NCBI RefSeq assembly: GCF_910594005.1 | Contig: NC_057820.1 | Span: forward strand, 7,383,001 to 7,447,000 | Length of the DNA stretch: 64,000 nt | Direction of reading: 5' to 3' | From: Cervus elaphus | Lineage: Eukaryota; Chordata; Mammalia; Artiodactyla; Cervidae | Shown: in pieces, positions 31,797 through 42,285 of the stretch | Numbering within the stretch: the stretch's first letter is position 1 | How the letters are laid out: each line of letters begins with the position of its first letter | Notes under the pieces: generated by a model | Seen by the model: only the letters and a program-made list of their open reading frames with translations | What the model was told of the DNA's origin: nothing | Databases searched by the model: none | Translations under genes and position numbers: made by a program

Positions 31797-31808
31797 AAGA
31801 ATCCATGT

Positions 31809-31979
31809 GAGACAAGTGCTCAGGCCTGGTGCACTGGGAAGACCCAGAAGAATCGGGTGGAGAGGGAGGTGGGAGGGGGGATCGGGATGGGGAATACGTG
31901 TAAATCCATGGCTGATTCATATCAATGTATGACAAAACCCACTGAAAAAATAAATAAATAAATAAAGGAAAAAAAAAAA
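31809..31979 (+). mobile_element. very short recent L1 3' end
   Basis: 171 bp with the young ruminant L1 3' sequence (GAGGTGGGAGGGGGGATCGG, CAATGTATGACAAAACCCAC) and a (TAAA)n-A tail. Perfect 12-bp TSD aagaatccatgt at 31797-31808 and 31980-31991. Confidence 0.9.
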
Positions 31980-31991
31980 AAGAATCCATGT

Positions 31992-32644
31992 CATACTTCT
32001 TAGCAATTTTGGAACAATTCTCAGGATCTCTGTTTATTTTATTTTTTAATAAGAAAGGAAAGAAGTCCCTGTCCAGGGGTCCCCACACTCTCACTCATGG
32101 ATTGTTTTTATACTGCTCAAGTTAATACTTTATTTTATTTTTCTTTTTTATTTTAAAATGGTCATTAAACAAACAAGAAAAAAAAAAAAGAAAAAAGAAA
32201 ACTATGTGACCCATGGTAAGTGCCCGACAAAGTCTAAAATATTTACTGTCTGGTCCTTGAGAGAAAACATTTAGACAGTTGCCAAGCCCTGTCTTCGTCA
32301 GAGAGCCTTTGCCAGGCTTTATAAGTAGGATCCTTTTTGTTTTAAGTGCATGGAGGTTGGGGGTGGGTCTGTGGAGGTGCTTTCTGACGTGTCCACACAG
32401 TAGCTGTAGAGGAAACACCAGCCTTACCGGTCAGGCTGGACAAGGGCGGGGATAGCTGGAGGGGCTCTCAGGGGATCTGACGTCAGCTGGCTCCCAGGAA
32501 CTGTGGACCTAAGTGTGTGGCTTTGTTGTTTTTAAACCGTCATGTCTCCTCCCGTGTGACCGCTCCCTGAGCTGGTCCTGCTGCTTCTTCCAGTCTAGCC
32601 TGTGCCATGGATGGACAACAGTCAGTATTTTTATTTTTTTAATG
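31992..32644. other. unassigned stretch with a CRE motif
   Basis: A-rich near 32178. From about 32340 GC rises and no repeat is recognised. A perfect TGACGTCA lies at 32478-32485. Confidence 0.35.
32478..32485. promoter_or_regulatory. consensus CRE palindrome
   Basis: TGACGTCA, the full CREB/ATF palindrome, retains its CpG in a non-repeat segment. A single 8-mer can occur by chance. Confidence 0.35.
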
Positions 32645-32682
32645 TGTTAGTCACTCAGTCATATCCGTCTCTCTCACTCTCT
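32645..32682 (-). mobile_element. Bov-tA tail scrap
   Basis: GTGTTAGTCACTCAGTCATA, then CTCTCTCACTCT. About 38 bp only. Confidence 0.5.
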
Positions 32683-32690
32683 TTTTTTTT

Positions 32691-32761
32691 GGTGTGTAAA
32701 TTAATTTATTTATTTTCATTGGAGGCTAATTACTTTATAATATTGTAGTGGTTTTTGCCTT
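32691..32761 (-). mobile_element. L1 3' terminus, antisense
   Basis: GGAGGCTAATTACTTTATAA and TTGTAGTGGTTTTTGCC are the young ruminant L1 3' end, with the T-rich tail at the left. It abuts the BovB. Confidence 0.7.
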
Positions 32762-34631
32762 CAGTTCAGTTTAGTCGCCCAGTCGTGTCTGACTCTTTGT
32801 GACCCCATGGACTGCAGCACGCCAGCCCTCCCTGTCCATCACCAACTCCCAGAGTCCACCCAAACCCATGTCCATCGAGTTGGTGATGCCATCCAGCCAT
32901 CTCATCCTCTGTTGTCCCCTTCTTCTCCTGCCCTTAATCTTACCCAGGATCAGGGTCTTTTCAAATGAGTCAGCTCTTTACATCAGGTGGCCAAAGTATT
33001 GGAGTTTCAGCTTCAACATCAGTTCTTCCAATGAACACCCAGGAATGATCTCCTTTAGGATGGACTGGTTGGATCTCCTTGCAGTCTAAGGGACTCTCAA
33101 GAGTCTTCTCCAACACCACAGTTCAAAACCATCAATTCTTCAGCACTCAGCTTTCTTTAGAGTCCAACTCTAACATCCATACATGACTACTGGAAAAACT
33201 ATAGCCTTGACTAGATGGACCTTTGTTGGCAAAGTAATGTCTCTGCATTTTATATGCTGTCTAGGTTGGTCATAACTTTCCTTCCAAGGAGTAAGTGTCT
33301 TTTAATTTCATGGCTGCAATTACCATCTGCAGTGATTTTGGAGCCCCCAAAATAAAGTCAGTCACTGTTTCCCCATCTATTTGCCATGAAGTGATGGGAC
33401 CAGATGCCATGGTCTTAGTTTTCTGAATGTTGAGCTTTAAGCCAACTTTTTCACTCTCCTCTTCAACTTTCATCAAGAGGCTTTTTAGTTCATCTTCATT
33501 TTCTGCCATAAGGGTGGTGTCATCTGCATATCCGAGGTTATTGATATTTCTCCCGGCAATCTTGATTCCAGCTTGTGCTTCCTCCAGCCCAGCGTTTCTC
33601 ATGATGTACTCTGCATAGAAGTTAAATAAGCAGGGTGACAATATATAGCCTTGACGTACTCCTTTTCCTATTTGGAACCAGTCTGTTATTCCATGTCCAG
33701 TTCTAACTGTTGCTTCCTGACCTGCATACAGGTTTCTCAAGAGGCAGGTCAGGTGGTCTGGTATTCCATTCTCTTTCAGAATTTTCCACAGTTTATTGTG
33801 ATCCACACAGTCAAAGGCTTTGGCATAGTCAATAAGGCGGGAATAGATGTTTTTCTGGAACTCTCTTGCTTTTTCGATGATCCAGCGGATGTTGGCAATT
33901 TGATCTCTGGTTACTCTGCCTTCTCTAAAACCAGCTTGAACATCTGGAAGTTCATGGTTCACGTATTGCTGAAGCCTGGCTTGGAGAATTTTGAGCATTA
34001 CTTTACTAGTGTGTGAGATGAGTGCAATTGTGTGGTAGTTTGAACATTCTTTGGCATTGCCTTTCTTTGGGATTGGAATGAACACTGACCTTTTCCAGTC
34101 CTGTGGCCACTGCTGAGTTTTCCAAATGTGGTGGCGTATTGAGTGCAGCACTTTCACAGCATCATATTTCAGGATTTGAAATAGCTCAACTGGAATTCCA
34201 TCACCTCCGCTAGCTTTGTTCGTAGTGATGCTTTCTAAGGCCCACTTGACTTTACATTCCAGGATGTCTGGCTCTAGGTGAGTGATCACACCATCGTGAT
34301 TATCTGGGTTGTGAAGATTTTTTCTGTACAGTTCTTCTGTGTATTCTTGCCACCTCTTCTTAATATCTTTTGCTTCTGTTAAGTCCATACCATTTCTGTC
34401 CTTTATTGAGCCCATCTTTGCATGAAATGTTCCCTTGGTATCTCTAATTTTCTTGAAGAGATCTCTAGACTTTCCCATTCTATTGTTTTTCTTGATTTCT
34501 TTGCACTGATCACTGAAGAAGGCTTTCTTATCTCTTCTTGCTATTCTTTGGAACTCTGCAGTCAAATGGGTTTATCTTTCCTTTTCTCCTTTGCTTTTTA
34601 CTTTTCTTCTTTTCACAGCTATTTGTAAGGC
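32762..34631 (-). mobile_element. BovB LINE, 5'-truncated, 1.87 kb
   Basis: The longest BovB (RTE clade) copy here. It runs antisense from the terminal CAGTTCAGTTTAGTCGCCC at 32762 to about 34631. It keeps the 3' end and most of the reverse-transcriptase region; the N-terminal endonuclease region is absent. No clear TSD was found, so the right boundary is less certain than the left. Confidence 0.93.
33270..34565 (-). pseudogene. BovB ORF fragment: reverse transcriptase
   Basis: An open frame of 431 codons on the minus strand encodes the RT part of the RTE-clade polyprotein, which copies BovB RNA at a nicked target and is thought also to mobilise Bov-tA SINEs. RT motifs are visible: motif A region LIDYAKAFDCVD at residues 244-255, motif B region RQGYILSPCLFN at 304-315, and the catalytic YADD at 346-349 (codons near 33519-33530). 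The apurinic endonuclease domain that should precede it is missing through 5' truncation. After residue about 405 the expected FLGSKIT continuation is lost by a frameshift near 33340-33350, and the normal C-terminus is found only in another frame at about 33060-33300. The first ATG is simply the first in the frame, not a real start. It is therefore a pseudogene that is unusually open for its age, which suggests a rather young insertion. Confidence 0.92.
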
Positions 34632-35156
34632 AGAAAACGAAAAAGTAAAATGATGTTATGTAGCCTTAAATTATTCTGATTATTCTGGTAGCTACTTCCA
34701 TTTTCACTTTGCTTTGTAGGCAAAAACTTTTTTCTTGTTTTAAATGTTTCGATGATGGAGTCACTTAGAATGATCATTATCCTAACCCTTAATATATTCA
34801 CATTTCAACACATGAAACTCAAATAGAAATAAAACCCTAAATGTATTTGAAAGTCGCTGATACCTTCTTTTTTCCATAGGACAAATCCATTGCCTTTCAT
34901 ATTTATTTTTATTGCTTTGTAAATCGATGGGGAACAATAAAAACCCAGAAGCCTGAATATCAGGAAGAAAAGGAGACTTGGTAGCAACTTGTTGGTTATG
35001 CTCTGAAATACTTATTTTTTCTGAGCCACAAAAGCAATGTCTGTCAGCATCTCTTTTCTCTTTAATAATGGGGAAGAGGGTCTCCTCTTAGAGGTGGCCC
35101 AGGAGTTTGTGATATGGCAGTACCTTCTCAGAACTTTATCACCACTTTATCTTCAC
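34632..35156. other. unassigned AT-rich stretch
   Basis: No repeat or gene recognised. Confidence 0.3.
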
Positions 35157-35171
35157 AGTTCTTATTTTTGT

Positions 35172-35298
35172 TCATTTGTTTTAAATTTTTTGACCTCGCA
35201 GTATATGGGAACTCAGTTCCCTGATCGGGGATTGAACCCATGCCCCTGAGTTGGAAGCATGGAGTCTTAACCACTGGACCATGAGGGAAGTCCCCAGT
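35172..35298 (-). mobile_element. CHR-type tRNA-derived SINE
   Basis: Antisense cetartiodactyl SINE: CAGTTCCCTGATCGGGGATT and CTTAACCACTGGACCATGAG. Near-perfect 15-bp TSD agttcttatttttgt (35157-35171) and agttcttgtttttgt (35299-35313). It lacks the BovA-like body, so it is an older relative of Bov-tA. Confidence 0.85.
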
Positions 35299-35417
35299 AG
35301 TTCTTGTTTTTGTCAGTATTTGTTTCTCTTCCCTCCCTGGATCATTGTTAGAAGTGTGAGTCATCTGGACAGGTCAGTCTGCGTTTACTATGTTTACGCC
35401 TGTTTCCAACCCATTTT

Positions 35418-35434
35418 TTTTTTTTTTTTTAGGG
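35418..35434. repeat. T-run
   Basis: Seventeen or so T in a row. Confidence 0.85.
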
Positions 35435-35539
35435 TTAATTGTATTTTATTGTCAAAAGATGGGCCAACCCATTTTTCCCTTCATCAAGCTCATCCAGCCT
35501 CCCCAGAACCACTGGCTTCTCTCTACCCCAGTCGCTAGA

Positions 35540-35665
35540 ACTCACCATTCCCTTGCCTGATTTACTCATTAGACTATAAGTTGTTTGTGGGCAGGGACTA
35601 TGCCATACTCTTTATATTCTGAACAGCCAACAGGGAGCCTAGAATATAGGCTTAGATAAACTTTC
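35540..35665 (+). mobile_element. L2 3' end
   Basis: CTATAAGTTGTTTGTGGGCA and GGGACTATGCCATACTC follow the L2 3' order. Confidence 0.6.
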
Positions 35666-36865
35666 CTCTATAGGTGGGTAAAGCTAAACCAAACTACTTA
35701 ATAACACAGAGGACTCACTCTGTTTCAAGCATGAAGTGCCTGTATGTAATCCTCATAAAAAATAATCCAACATCTCCATTATAATCTACACTCACACGTA
35801 CATGAGATGGGGGTGCAGTGGTGATCGTAGACATTCTGCCTTTAGAGCAGAGACTATTGAAAGCTTTTTCTCCTAACACTTTCCTCCTAGACATCCTGGG
35901 GTGATGATGGTGAAAAGTCCCCATAAAAGACCCCTCATCTCACCAGGGCAAGAGAGGGCAGTGCTTGAGCACAGGTACCAGTCTGTGCAGAGATCTTCCC
36001 GAGCTCACCTTGACTGGCCTCATGAGCGCGTGAGGGTGCCGGACATCCCTCCAGACCCTTGGCTGTCAAGCCGCCTGGTGCCCCCATGGGCCCTGCGATC
36101 AAGACCATACACACAGGCTGCTGGCACTCCGGCCTTCCTTGGTCACGTGTCTTGAACCCCGTGACTTCTTCTTCTCCGAGATCTCTCTTTCTCTATGTTT
36201 TCTCCCGGTGTCTACTTGGCTGCCCTCCGCCCTCTCGGCTTTGTTTTCCGCTTCCGCTGCTCTGGCTCTTTCTCTGGCCGAGCCTGACCGCACACAGCCA
36301 GCCCACACCCTGATCCTTCTGTCCCTGGCAGCTTCGGACAAAACTCCCACTTGACCAGACTCCAACCCCCAGCGCCGACGTGGCCCCTAAGGCGGGATTC
36401 CTCCAGTGCTTTTCCCATGATTTTCACATGGCTGAGCAGGTAAATACAGCTCTAGCTCCAGAGTGGGAGACGGGGGTTAGAAAGCCTTTGGTATCAGACT
36501 TGGGCTGATCTCCCAGCCTCACCTGTCACCCACTTCTTGGTTCCCCCCAAACTCCTATTCCCCCTCATCTGAGGGGCTTCACACATGAGATTCCCCCTTC
36601 CTGGGAGGCTCCTCACCCCCACCCTCCACCACTCATTCTTTGGGCCTGTTTGATGTCACCCCCCTTGGGGAGCCCGCATTGCTGTGTCCCCCCAACCCTG
36701 GCTTGAATCACGTAGGTGCCTTTTCTTCCTTCTCCTTTGTCACCCAGTGCCTCTCCATCACCTCCATGAGAGCTGGCCTGCCTCACTGCGCAGCACAGTT
36801 CAAACTCCTTTACGAGAATTAACTCAACTGATTCTCCCCCACAACCCTGAGACATGTAGCATTAA
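35666..36865. other. mostly unassigned, GC-richer stretch
   Basis: A weak antisense MIR-like patch lies at 35690-35780. Between 36000 and 36420 GC content and CpG number rise and no ruminant repeat is seen; overlapping frames on both strands show no known domain. The segment 36520-36850 vaguely resembles L2 coding sequence. No exon can be supported. Confidence 0.3.
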
Positions 36866-37080
36866 AAAAAAAAAAATTAACATTCTTTATACAATTGTCA
36901 GAAGTTATTTTCCATTTACATTTTCCACAAGCTATTGGCTATATTCCCCCATGTTGTACGGTAAGTACATCCTTGTAGCCTATCTTACACCCAACAGTTT
37001 GGACGCTCTACTCCCCCCAACCACGGGTGACCGCTAGTTTGTTCTCTACATCTGAGTCTGCTTCTTGTTTATTTTATTTT
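36866..37080 (-). mobile_element. L1 3' end, antisense
   Basis: TTATTTTCCATTTACATTTT, TCCTTGTAGCCTATCTTAC and CTAGTTTGTTCTCTACATCT. T-rich right side. Homologous to the left end of the L1 at 26484. Confidence 0.75.
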
Positions 37081-37094
37081 TTTTAACTATTTTT

Positions 37095-37200
37095 GTCTCT
37101 GCTTCACAGATGAGAGAAATTAAAGAATGTGTATAAAGATACACATGGAATTAGGTCCAATCAGGGGTTGAACCCAGGCCGTCTTGCTCTGGGGCCCCTT
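37095..37200 (-). mobile_element. MIR
   Basis: CTTCACAGATGAGAGAAATT, then GGTTGAACCCAGGCCGTCTT, antisense. Confidence 0.65.
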
Positions 37201-37214
37201 GGTGTCATTATTCT

Positions 37215-37330
37215 TAACTTCCTCTTCTGTGTGGCATTTCTTACACCACATGGCACTGTCTCTTCACCCCAGTTTTATTCACAGCTGCATCCTAGCGTGA
37301 AGCACATATCCTGACAAAAAATAAGCTCAA
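37215..37330 (+). mobile_element. L2 3' fragment
   Basis: Ends in AAGCACATATCCTGACAAAA and TAAGCTCAATTAATAC. Confidence 0.5.
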
Positions 37331-37562
37331 TTAATACTTTTTTGTGCAATGCGTGCCTGAATTCTGCTTCTTGATATTGTGTGTCTCCCAAATTCAAATA
37401 ATGCATTCCTGACTCTTGATCTGATGAGATCAAATGTGACAGAAAAACAAGGACGACCAGCTGACGGGTGTGTGGTCTTTGGTCCCTTAATGATCTCTAT
37501 GTTAATCAATCTTATTTGATAGGAACAATTGCAGCCAAAAGGAAAGTGTTGTCTATCTCTGC

Positions 37563-37690
37563 CCCACATTTTACGCAGTCAGATGGAGGCGGAGCATTTA
37601 AGTGACTGGTCCAAGGTCACGCATGGAGCTGGTGACCAACAGGATGCCAGGCTGGCTGACTTCCAGTCCTGTGTCCTTTCTCTGCACCTG
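37563..37690 (-). mobile_element. MIR
   Basis: AAGTGACTGGTCCAAGGTCA and the following GCATGGAGCTGGTGACC block, antisense. Confidence 0.68.
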
Positions 37691-37974
37691 GCCAAACAGA
37701 AACGACCGTCACATGAAGGTGAGCAGGTAAAACAAGCACCAAATATGTAACTGGCTTGATTCTGAGTGCAAACAGCACAAAGCTCTAGCACTTCCTGGGG
37801 CGGTGATCAGCCCAGAGTAAACACAGGGCATCTGATAGGGAGGCATGGTTGGCCCAGAAAAGGCTTAGGCTCAGCAAAGCTCTAGGCGTGTTTCGCTTCT
37901 AGCTCGGTCTTTATTGCTCTGTGACCCTGAGTGTGTTCCTTTTCTTCTCTGGTCTCCAGTCCATTCTGTAGAAC
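37691..37974. other. unassigned; weak MIR hint
   Basis: CTCTGTGACCCTGAGTGTG near 37917 may be a MIR relic. Confidence 0.3.
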
Positions 37975-38290
37975 TGACTGTTTGCCACCCACCTTGAATT
38001 CCATGTTGGAGCCCTAACCCAGAATGTGATGATATGTGGAGTAGGCCTTTGGGAGGTAATTATGTTCATGAGGTCATGAGCTGGGGCCCCATCATTGGAT
38101 TAGTGTCCTTGTAAAAAAACAAAAACAAAAGCCAAAACAGCATCTGTAAGCCAGGAAGTGGCCACTCACCAGGAACAGAAACTGCCCCTTGATTTTGGAC
38201 TTCCAGCCTTCAGAACTGTGAGAATACATGTCTGTTGCTTAAGACCCTCGGTCTCTGGAATTTTCTGCCAGCAGCCCCAGCTGATTCAGA
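37975..38290 (+). mobile_element. MST/MLT-type MaLR LTR
   Basis: Sense LTR: TGTTGGAGCCCTAACCCAGA, GGAGGTAATTATGTTCATGA, CATTGGATTAGTGTCCTTG, CTTCCAGCCTTCAGAACTGT. It has an A-rich insertion near 38114. Solo; no internal region. Confidence 0.78.
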
Positions 38291-38501
38291 TGAAGGGCTT
38301 TATGAGCTTGATCTGGAAGGCTCCTTCTGGCTCTGCAGTTCTAACGCTTCTCAAGGTCCCCTCTGCTGCTGGCTTAGTTCCCTCCTGCCACACTTCTGTC
38401 CACCAGCCACTCCTCCTCTCGCAAAGGCTTCCTCCAGCCCCTCGTCATTAATCAGAATCATCTGCCACTGCAGAGGTCTCAGCTTATAGGTGTCGAAGAA
38501 G
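38291..38501. other. unassigned spacer
   Basis: Pyrimidine-rich, unrecognised. Confidence 0.3.
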
Positions 38502-38658
38502 AAGCAGTGCCTTTGGGTCAAATCCAGATACTTCCCTTTAATTTATGTGACCTTGAGCAGGTTCTTCTCTTAGCCTCCATCTGCAAAGTGCATTAATAAT
38601 ACAGGGCAAAGGTCGCTGGAATGATTAAGTGGAATTAAACATGTCCAGTACCCACATA
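38502..38658 (+). mobile_element. MIR
   Basis: ATGTGACCTTGAGCAGGTTC, then CATCTGCAAAGTGCATTAAT. Confidence 0.7.
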
Positions 38659-38892
38659 TTACCATATGTTTCCTAACAGTTTGGGGCTCCCCTCGTAGCT
38701 CAGTCAGTAAAGAATCTGCCTGCCATGCAGGGGACCCAGGTTCGATTCCTGTGTTGGGAAGATCCCCTGGAGAAGGAAATGGCAACACACTCTAGTATCC
38801 TTGCCTGGAGAATCCCATGGATGGAGGAGATTGGCGGGCTACAGCCCATGGGGTCACAAGAGTCAGACATGACTTAGCGACTAAAGAGAGAG
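38659..38892 (+). mobile_element. Bov-tA SINE with extra 5' sequence
   Basis: Perfect 12-bp TSD agtacccacata at 38647-38658 and 38893-38904. The SINE head (GGGGCTCCCCTCGTAGC) begins only at about 38683, so 24 non-SINE bases lie between the left TSD and the element. Confidence 0.9.
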
Positions 38893-38904
38893 AGTACCCA
38901 CATA

Positions 38905-39110
38905 GGTGGGGAGTCTAAAACATTTTTCTGGAAAAAGTTGTATAGTAAATAATTTGCCCTTGCAGGGGACTATGGTCCCTCAGCTTTGCATTGTAGGGCG
39001 AATACAACTATGGACAGTGTGTAAACAAATGGGCATGGCTATATTTCAATAAAACTTTATTTATAAAAGCAGGTGGCAGACTGGATTTGCATCTCTGCCC
39101 CGCAGCTGCC
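38905..39110 (-). mobile_element. MER3-like DNA transposon
   Basis: Antisense order: TATAGTAAATAATTTGCCCT, then GTGTAAACAAATGGGCATGG, ATTTCAATAAAACTTTATTT and CAGACTGGATTTGCATC. Family name is from memory. Confidence 0.6.
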
Positions 39111-40261
39111 ATGGTTTTCTTGTCTATAGAGTAGATTATGATTCTCATTACTTTTTTGTTGAAACACACTTTAGGCTATTTTGCACTGGGTCTCTGTCTT
39201 TCTCTGGGGCTTCTCCTCCCCTTCTGGCTTTGCCTTCTTTCCCAGATTATAAGCACCTTGACAGCAAGATGAGATGTTCTCATTGATGTCTCTTCACCTA
39301 GATTTTCAAGCACAAGCACTCTTAGAAGAGCTGTGTTGAAGTGGAATGAAAAGGAGGCCCCCCACCCTGATTCCAGGCCCAGAGTCCAGCATCTGAAGGC
39401 CCCCAAACACAGTTGGAGAAGACATCCTTTCTCAGGTCCTGTGGGGCCTGCAGACGGGGTGGGCTTTGCTTTCTAAAGAGATGCTGTGCTTTGAGTTCAG
39501 TGACTTGCCCCAGCTGAACACTGGGGAGGTGGCCAGCGGTGGAGCGGGTGCGGAGGCCCCGGCAGAGGTTTCCTGTCCCCCCAGCCACACCTCGGGCTCC
39601 GCTGATAGGGGACCTGCTGTTCCTCGTCCCTTGTGTGGTGCTGAGGGTGATGGGCAGGGCTGCGAGCAGCCCTCATTCCAGGGAGCTCAGCTCAATGAAA
39701 ACAGAATGATAAAGGGCCAAGAGGGGAGGAAGTGGGTGCTCGCCACACTAATGCACCAGCTCGGAAATTGAAGTGACCTGTCGGGTGAGCGTCCCCAGAG
39801 CAAGGATGACATTTGCTGAGAGCCTCTCTGGGCTTGGAATGGGAACCGAGCTCTGAGATGCTCGTCACTGGAACACGCCGAGATTCAGTAACCCATCTGG
39901 CAGTTATTCTGCCCATCTCAGGATCCTGGCCAGCGGCCAGGCAGGAACAAATCACGTGCTTTTCTGTTAATCCTCAGTGCAGTTCCAACAGCACCCGGCA
40001 GGCCCCAGCTCCACGGGATTAGTCAGCGCCACTCTGCTTGGCTCTGCAGTCAGGGAAGCCCCTAGAAATGCTCCTGGCTGCTCCCAGGGCCCTGGGCATG
40101 CCACCAGGAGGGGCCAGGGTGATTGTGGGTGATGGGAGACCCTGGCTCTCAGCGTCATGGGCTTAGGTTGACTCCTGGCTCTGCAAAGACAAGAGGAAGA
40201 ACTTCATTCTCCTTCAGGGGAAAGATGGTCTCTGCAGACCTACTTTTTGGCTTCACATTTC
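39111..40261. other. largely unassigned
   Basis: A faint L2-like patch at 39240-39340 and a faint antisense MIR near 39495-39560. From 39500 to 40180 the DNA is GC-richer and has no ruminant repeat. No coding evidence. Confidence 0.3.
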
Positions 40262-40395
40262 AACTGTGTCAACCGCTCTGTGAGTTGGGCACATTGCTTA
40301 ATGTTCGGGGTTCCTCCTGGTGTGAAATGGGAGCAATATGGTGCCTCCTCCAAGGGTTGTTGTGAGCACCAGATGAGCCAGTGAACATACACACG
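40262..40395 (+). mobile_element. MIR
   Basis: TGAGTTGGGCACATTGCTTA, TGTGAAATGGGAGCAATATG and AAGGGTTGTTGTGAGCACCA. Confidence 0.78.
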
Positions 40396-40497
40396 CACAC
40401 CCCACAGATAGATACATACACACACCACACGCACAACACATCACACACACAACACACATACCATAAACACAATGCACCACACACACAACACATGCAG
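40384..40497. repeat. CA-rich imperfect microsatellite
   Basis: Interrupted CA/ACAC units over ~110 bp, between a MIR and a Bov-tA. Confidence 0.88.
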
Positions 40498-40695
40498 CAT
40501 GACTCAGTGGTAAAGAATCTGCCTGCCAATGTGGGAAGCGTGGGTTTGATCCCTGTGTTGGGAAGATCCCCTGGAGAAGGAAATGGCAACCCACTCCAGT
40601 ATTCTTGCCTGGAGAATCCCCTGGACAGAGGAGCCTGGTGGGCTACAGTCCAGGGGGTCTCACAAGTTGGACAGGACTTAGTGACTAAACAATGA
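40498..40695 (+). mobile_element. Bov-tA SINE
   Basis: The head starts late (GACTCAGTGGTAAAGAATC), so the first ~12 bases are lost into the CA tract. Tail GACTTAGTGACTAAACAATG. Confidence 0.9.
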
Positions 40696-40699
40696 GAAG

Positions 40700-40830
40700 A
40701 CATGACTTTGGTGAGTATTTCTTCACCCATAAAGGGGGATAATGACAACCACATCTTAGGATCCCTGTTAGATTAAATCATGAAGGTGAAGCCCCATCCC
40801 TGGTGCACAGGAGGTCATCAGTGAATGTCG
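40700..40830 (+). mobile_element. MIR
   Basis: CACCCATAAAGGGGGATAAT, then CCCTGGTGCACAGGAGGTCA. Confidence 0.65.
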
Positions 40831-40884
40831 GTCACTCTGTGGCTCCCATCACTGCAGATTGGTTATGTGACGTTAAGCTATTCA

Positions 40885-41025
40885 TCAGGAATCTCAGATT
40901 GTGGACCAGCTCTGCCAACAATTAGCTGTGTGACCTCAGGCTGGTTACTGCCCCTCTCTGTCCTTAGATGTCTTTACTCTAAGATGAGCGAGTCAGACTA
41001 GATTTGCTCTTTCTGCTTGAATACT
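40885..41025 (+). mobile_element. MIR
   Basis: ATTAGCTGTGTGACCTCAGG, then TTACTCTAAGATGAGCGAG. Confidence 0.72.
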
Positions 41026-41249
41026 TCAGCCTTTGCAGAAGGTTGGGGAAATTTAGCATGCATGATCGCTTTGTAGAGATTTGCCTTTTGCACTAGTTCG
41101 ATGTAGATGGGAGAGGGTCACAGGCAGGATGTTCCAGCATGTGACAACTGGTGACATGTGACAAGGCAGGGGCTCCCTGTGCAACCCACTAAGATTTCTT
41201 CCTTCCAAAGAAGAGCATGGCTTCCTTACCCCTTAGTGGCCCTTGGACT

Positions 41250-41282
41250 CATCATCATCATCACCATCATTATCACAATCAT
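41250..41282. repeat. (ATC)n tract
   Basis: ATCATCATCATCACCATCAT units left of a MIR. Confidence 0.75.
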
Positions 41283-41445
41283 TTTAGAGAGGTATTAAAC
41301 GCTTCACACATATTAATTCATTTGACCCTCACAATAATGAGATGCCATTATTAGCCTCGTGTTGCAGATGAGGAAACAGGACACAGAGAAAGTAACATAG
41401 CCAGAGTAACACACATACTAAGTGGAAATGGGCTTTGATCACCAC
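41275..41445 (-). mobile_element. MIR
   Basis: CACATATTAATTCATTTGAC, CAGATGAGGAAACAGGACAC and AACACACATACTAAGTGG, antisense. Confidence 0.78.
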
Positions 41446-42164
41446 GGTTAGAGTTCCGAGGCTGCCTCTTGGCTGCAGGACTTACCTGGCAAGCCAGGTA
41501 AACGATCAGACTGCTGGCTGCAGGACATCCAGTGAAGCAGGGCAAACAGTGGGCCAGGGGGCAGATGGACTGAGTTCATCTGGGCCCATCTTACCCCTGC
41601 TGGAGGCCGAGGGCAGATGGCACGTCTTCTCTGGGTCACGGGTGCCCAGTTTGGGAGGGTCAAGTAAGAACACTGCCTTCAGCCAGGGTCAGGAGAGGGG
41701 CCAGAGGGGTGACCTGTTGAAAGGTCACACCCACTTGTTACCAGCCTCCTTGCTAGCGTGCTCATGAAGGCAATGACATGCGTTAGTATTGACACAGGAT
41801 GGTGTGTGGGCCTGAAGGGGCAGGTCATTGTCAGGGAAAGATGCTGAGGCTTCCTAAGTGTAAGAAGACCTGAAACAGAGAATCAGAGAACCCACAGACC
41901 TTCCACATCGCTTGGCGTGTCCTAAGAAACACCACGTATTAACATGAAATAAACCTCTGTGTGCTTTGGCCACTCAGCCTCCTTGGACAGGTTCACGGTT
42001 GACCTCCCAGAGCTCTCTGGAGAAGAACAGCAAGAGTGCACTCATGTGATGTCCAGAGAATATCCAGAATGTGACCCCACTGCTTCCACACCGGCTCCAG
42101 ACCCCTCAGAAGCTGCTACCATGTCATTAAGACAACTCAGCAAGCATTTAACCTTTGGCTCGAT
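41446..42164. other. unassigned stretch
   Basis: About 700 bp with no recognised repeat. Frames at 41435-41767 and 41959-42204 have no known domain. Possible unique DNA. Confidence 0.3.
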
Positions 42165-42285
42165 ACAGTGCTTCCATTGGACAGATGAGGAAGCTGAGGT
42201 TTAGGCTTAAGTCAATTGATCACAAGCACACAGGCTGTAGCAGGGCTGGGATTTGAACTCTGACTGCTCCGATCCCATGGAGGAG
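42165..42285 (-). mobile_element. MIR
   Basis: GGACAGATGAGGAAGCTGAG, then GCTGGGATTTGAACTCTGAC, antisense. Confidence 0.75.

Noticed and set aside
36059..36427. Overlapping frames near 36.1-36.4 kb as exons
   Set aside because: Several frames on both strands are open in a GC-richer segment; none has a recognised domain or convincing splice sites.
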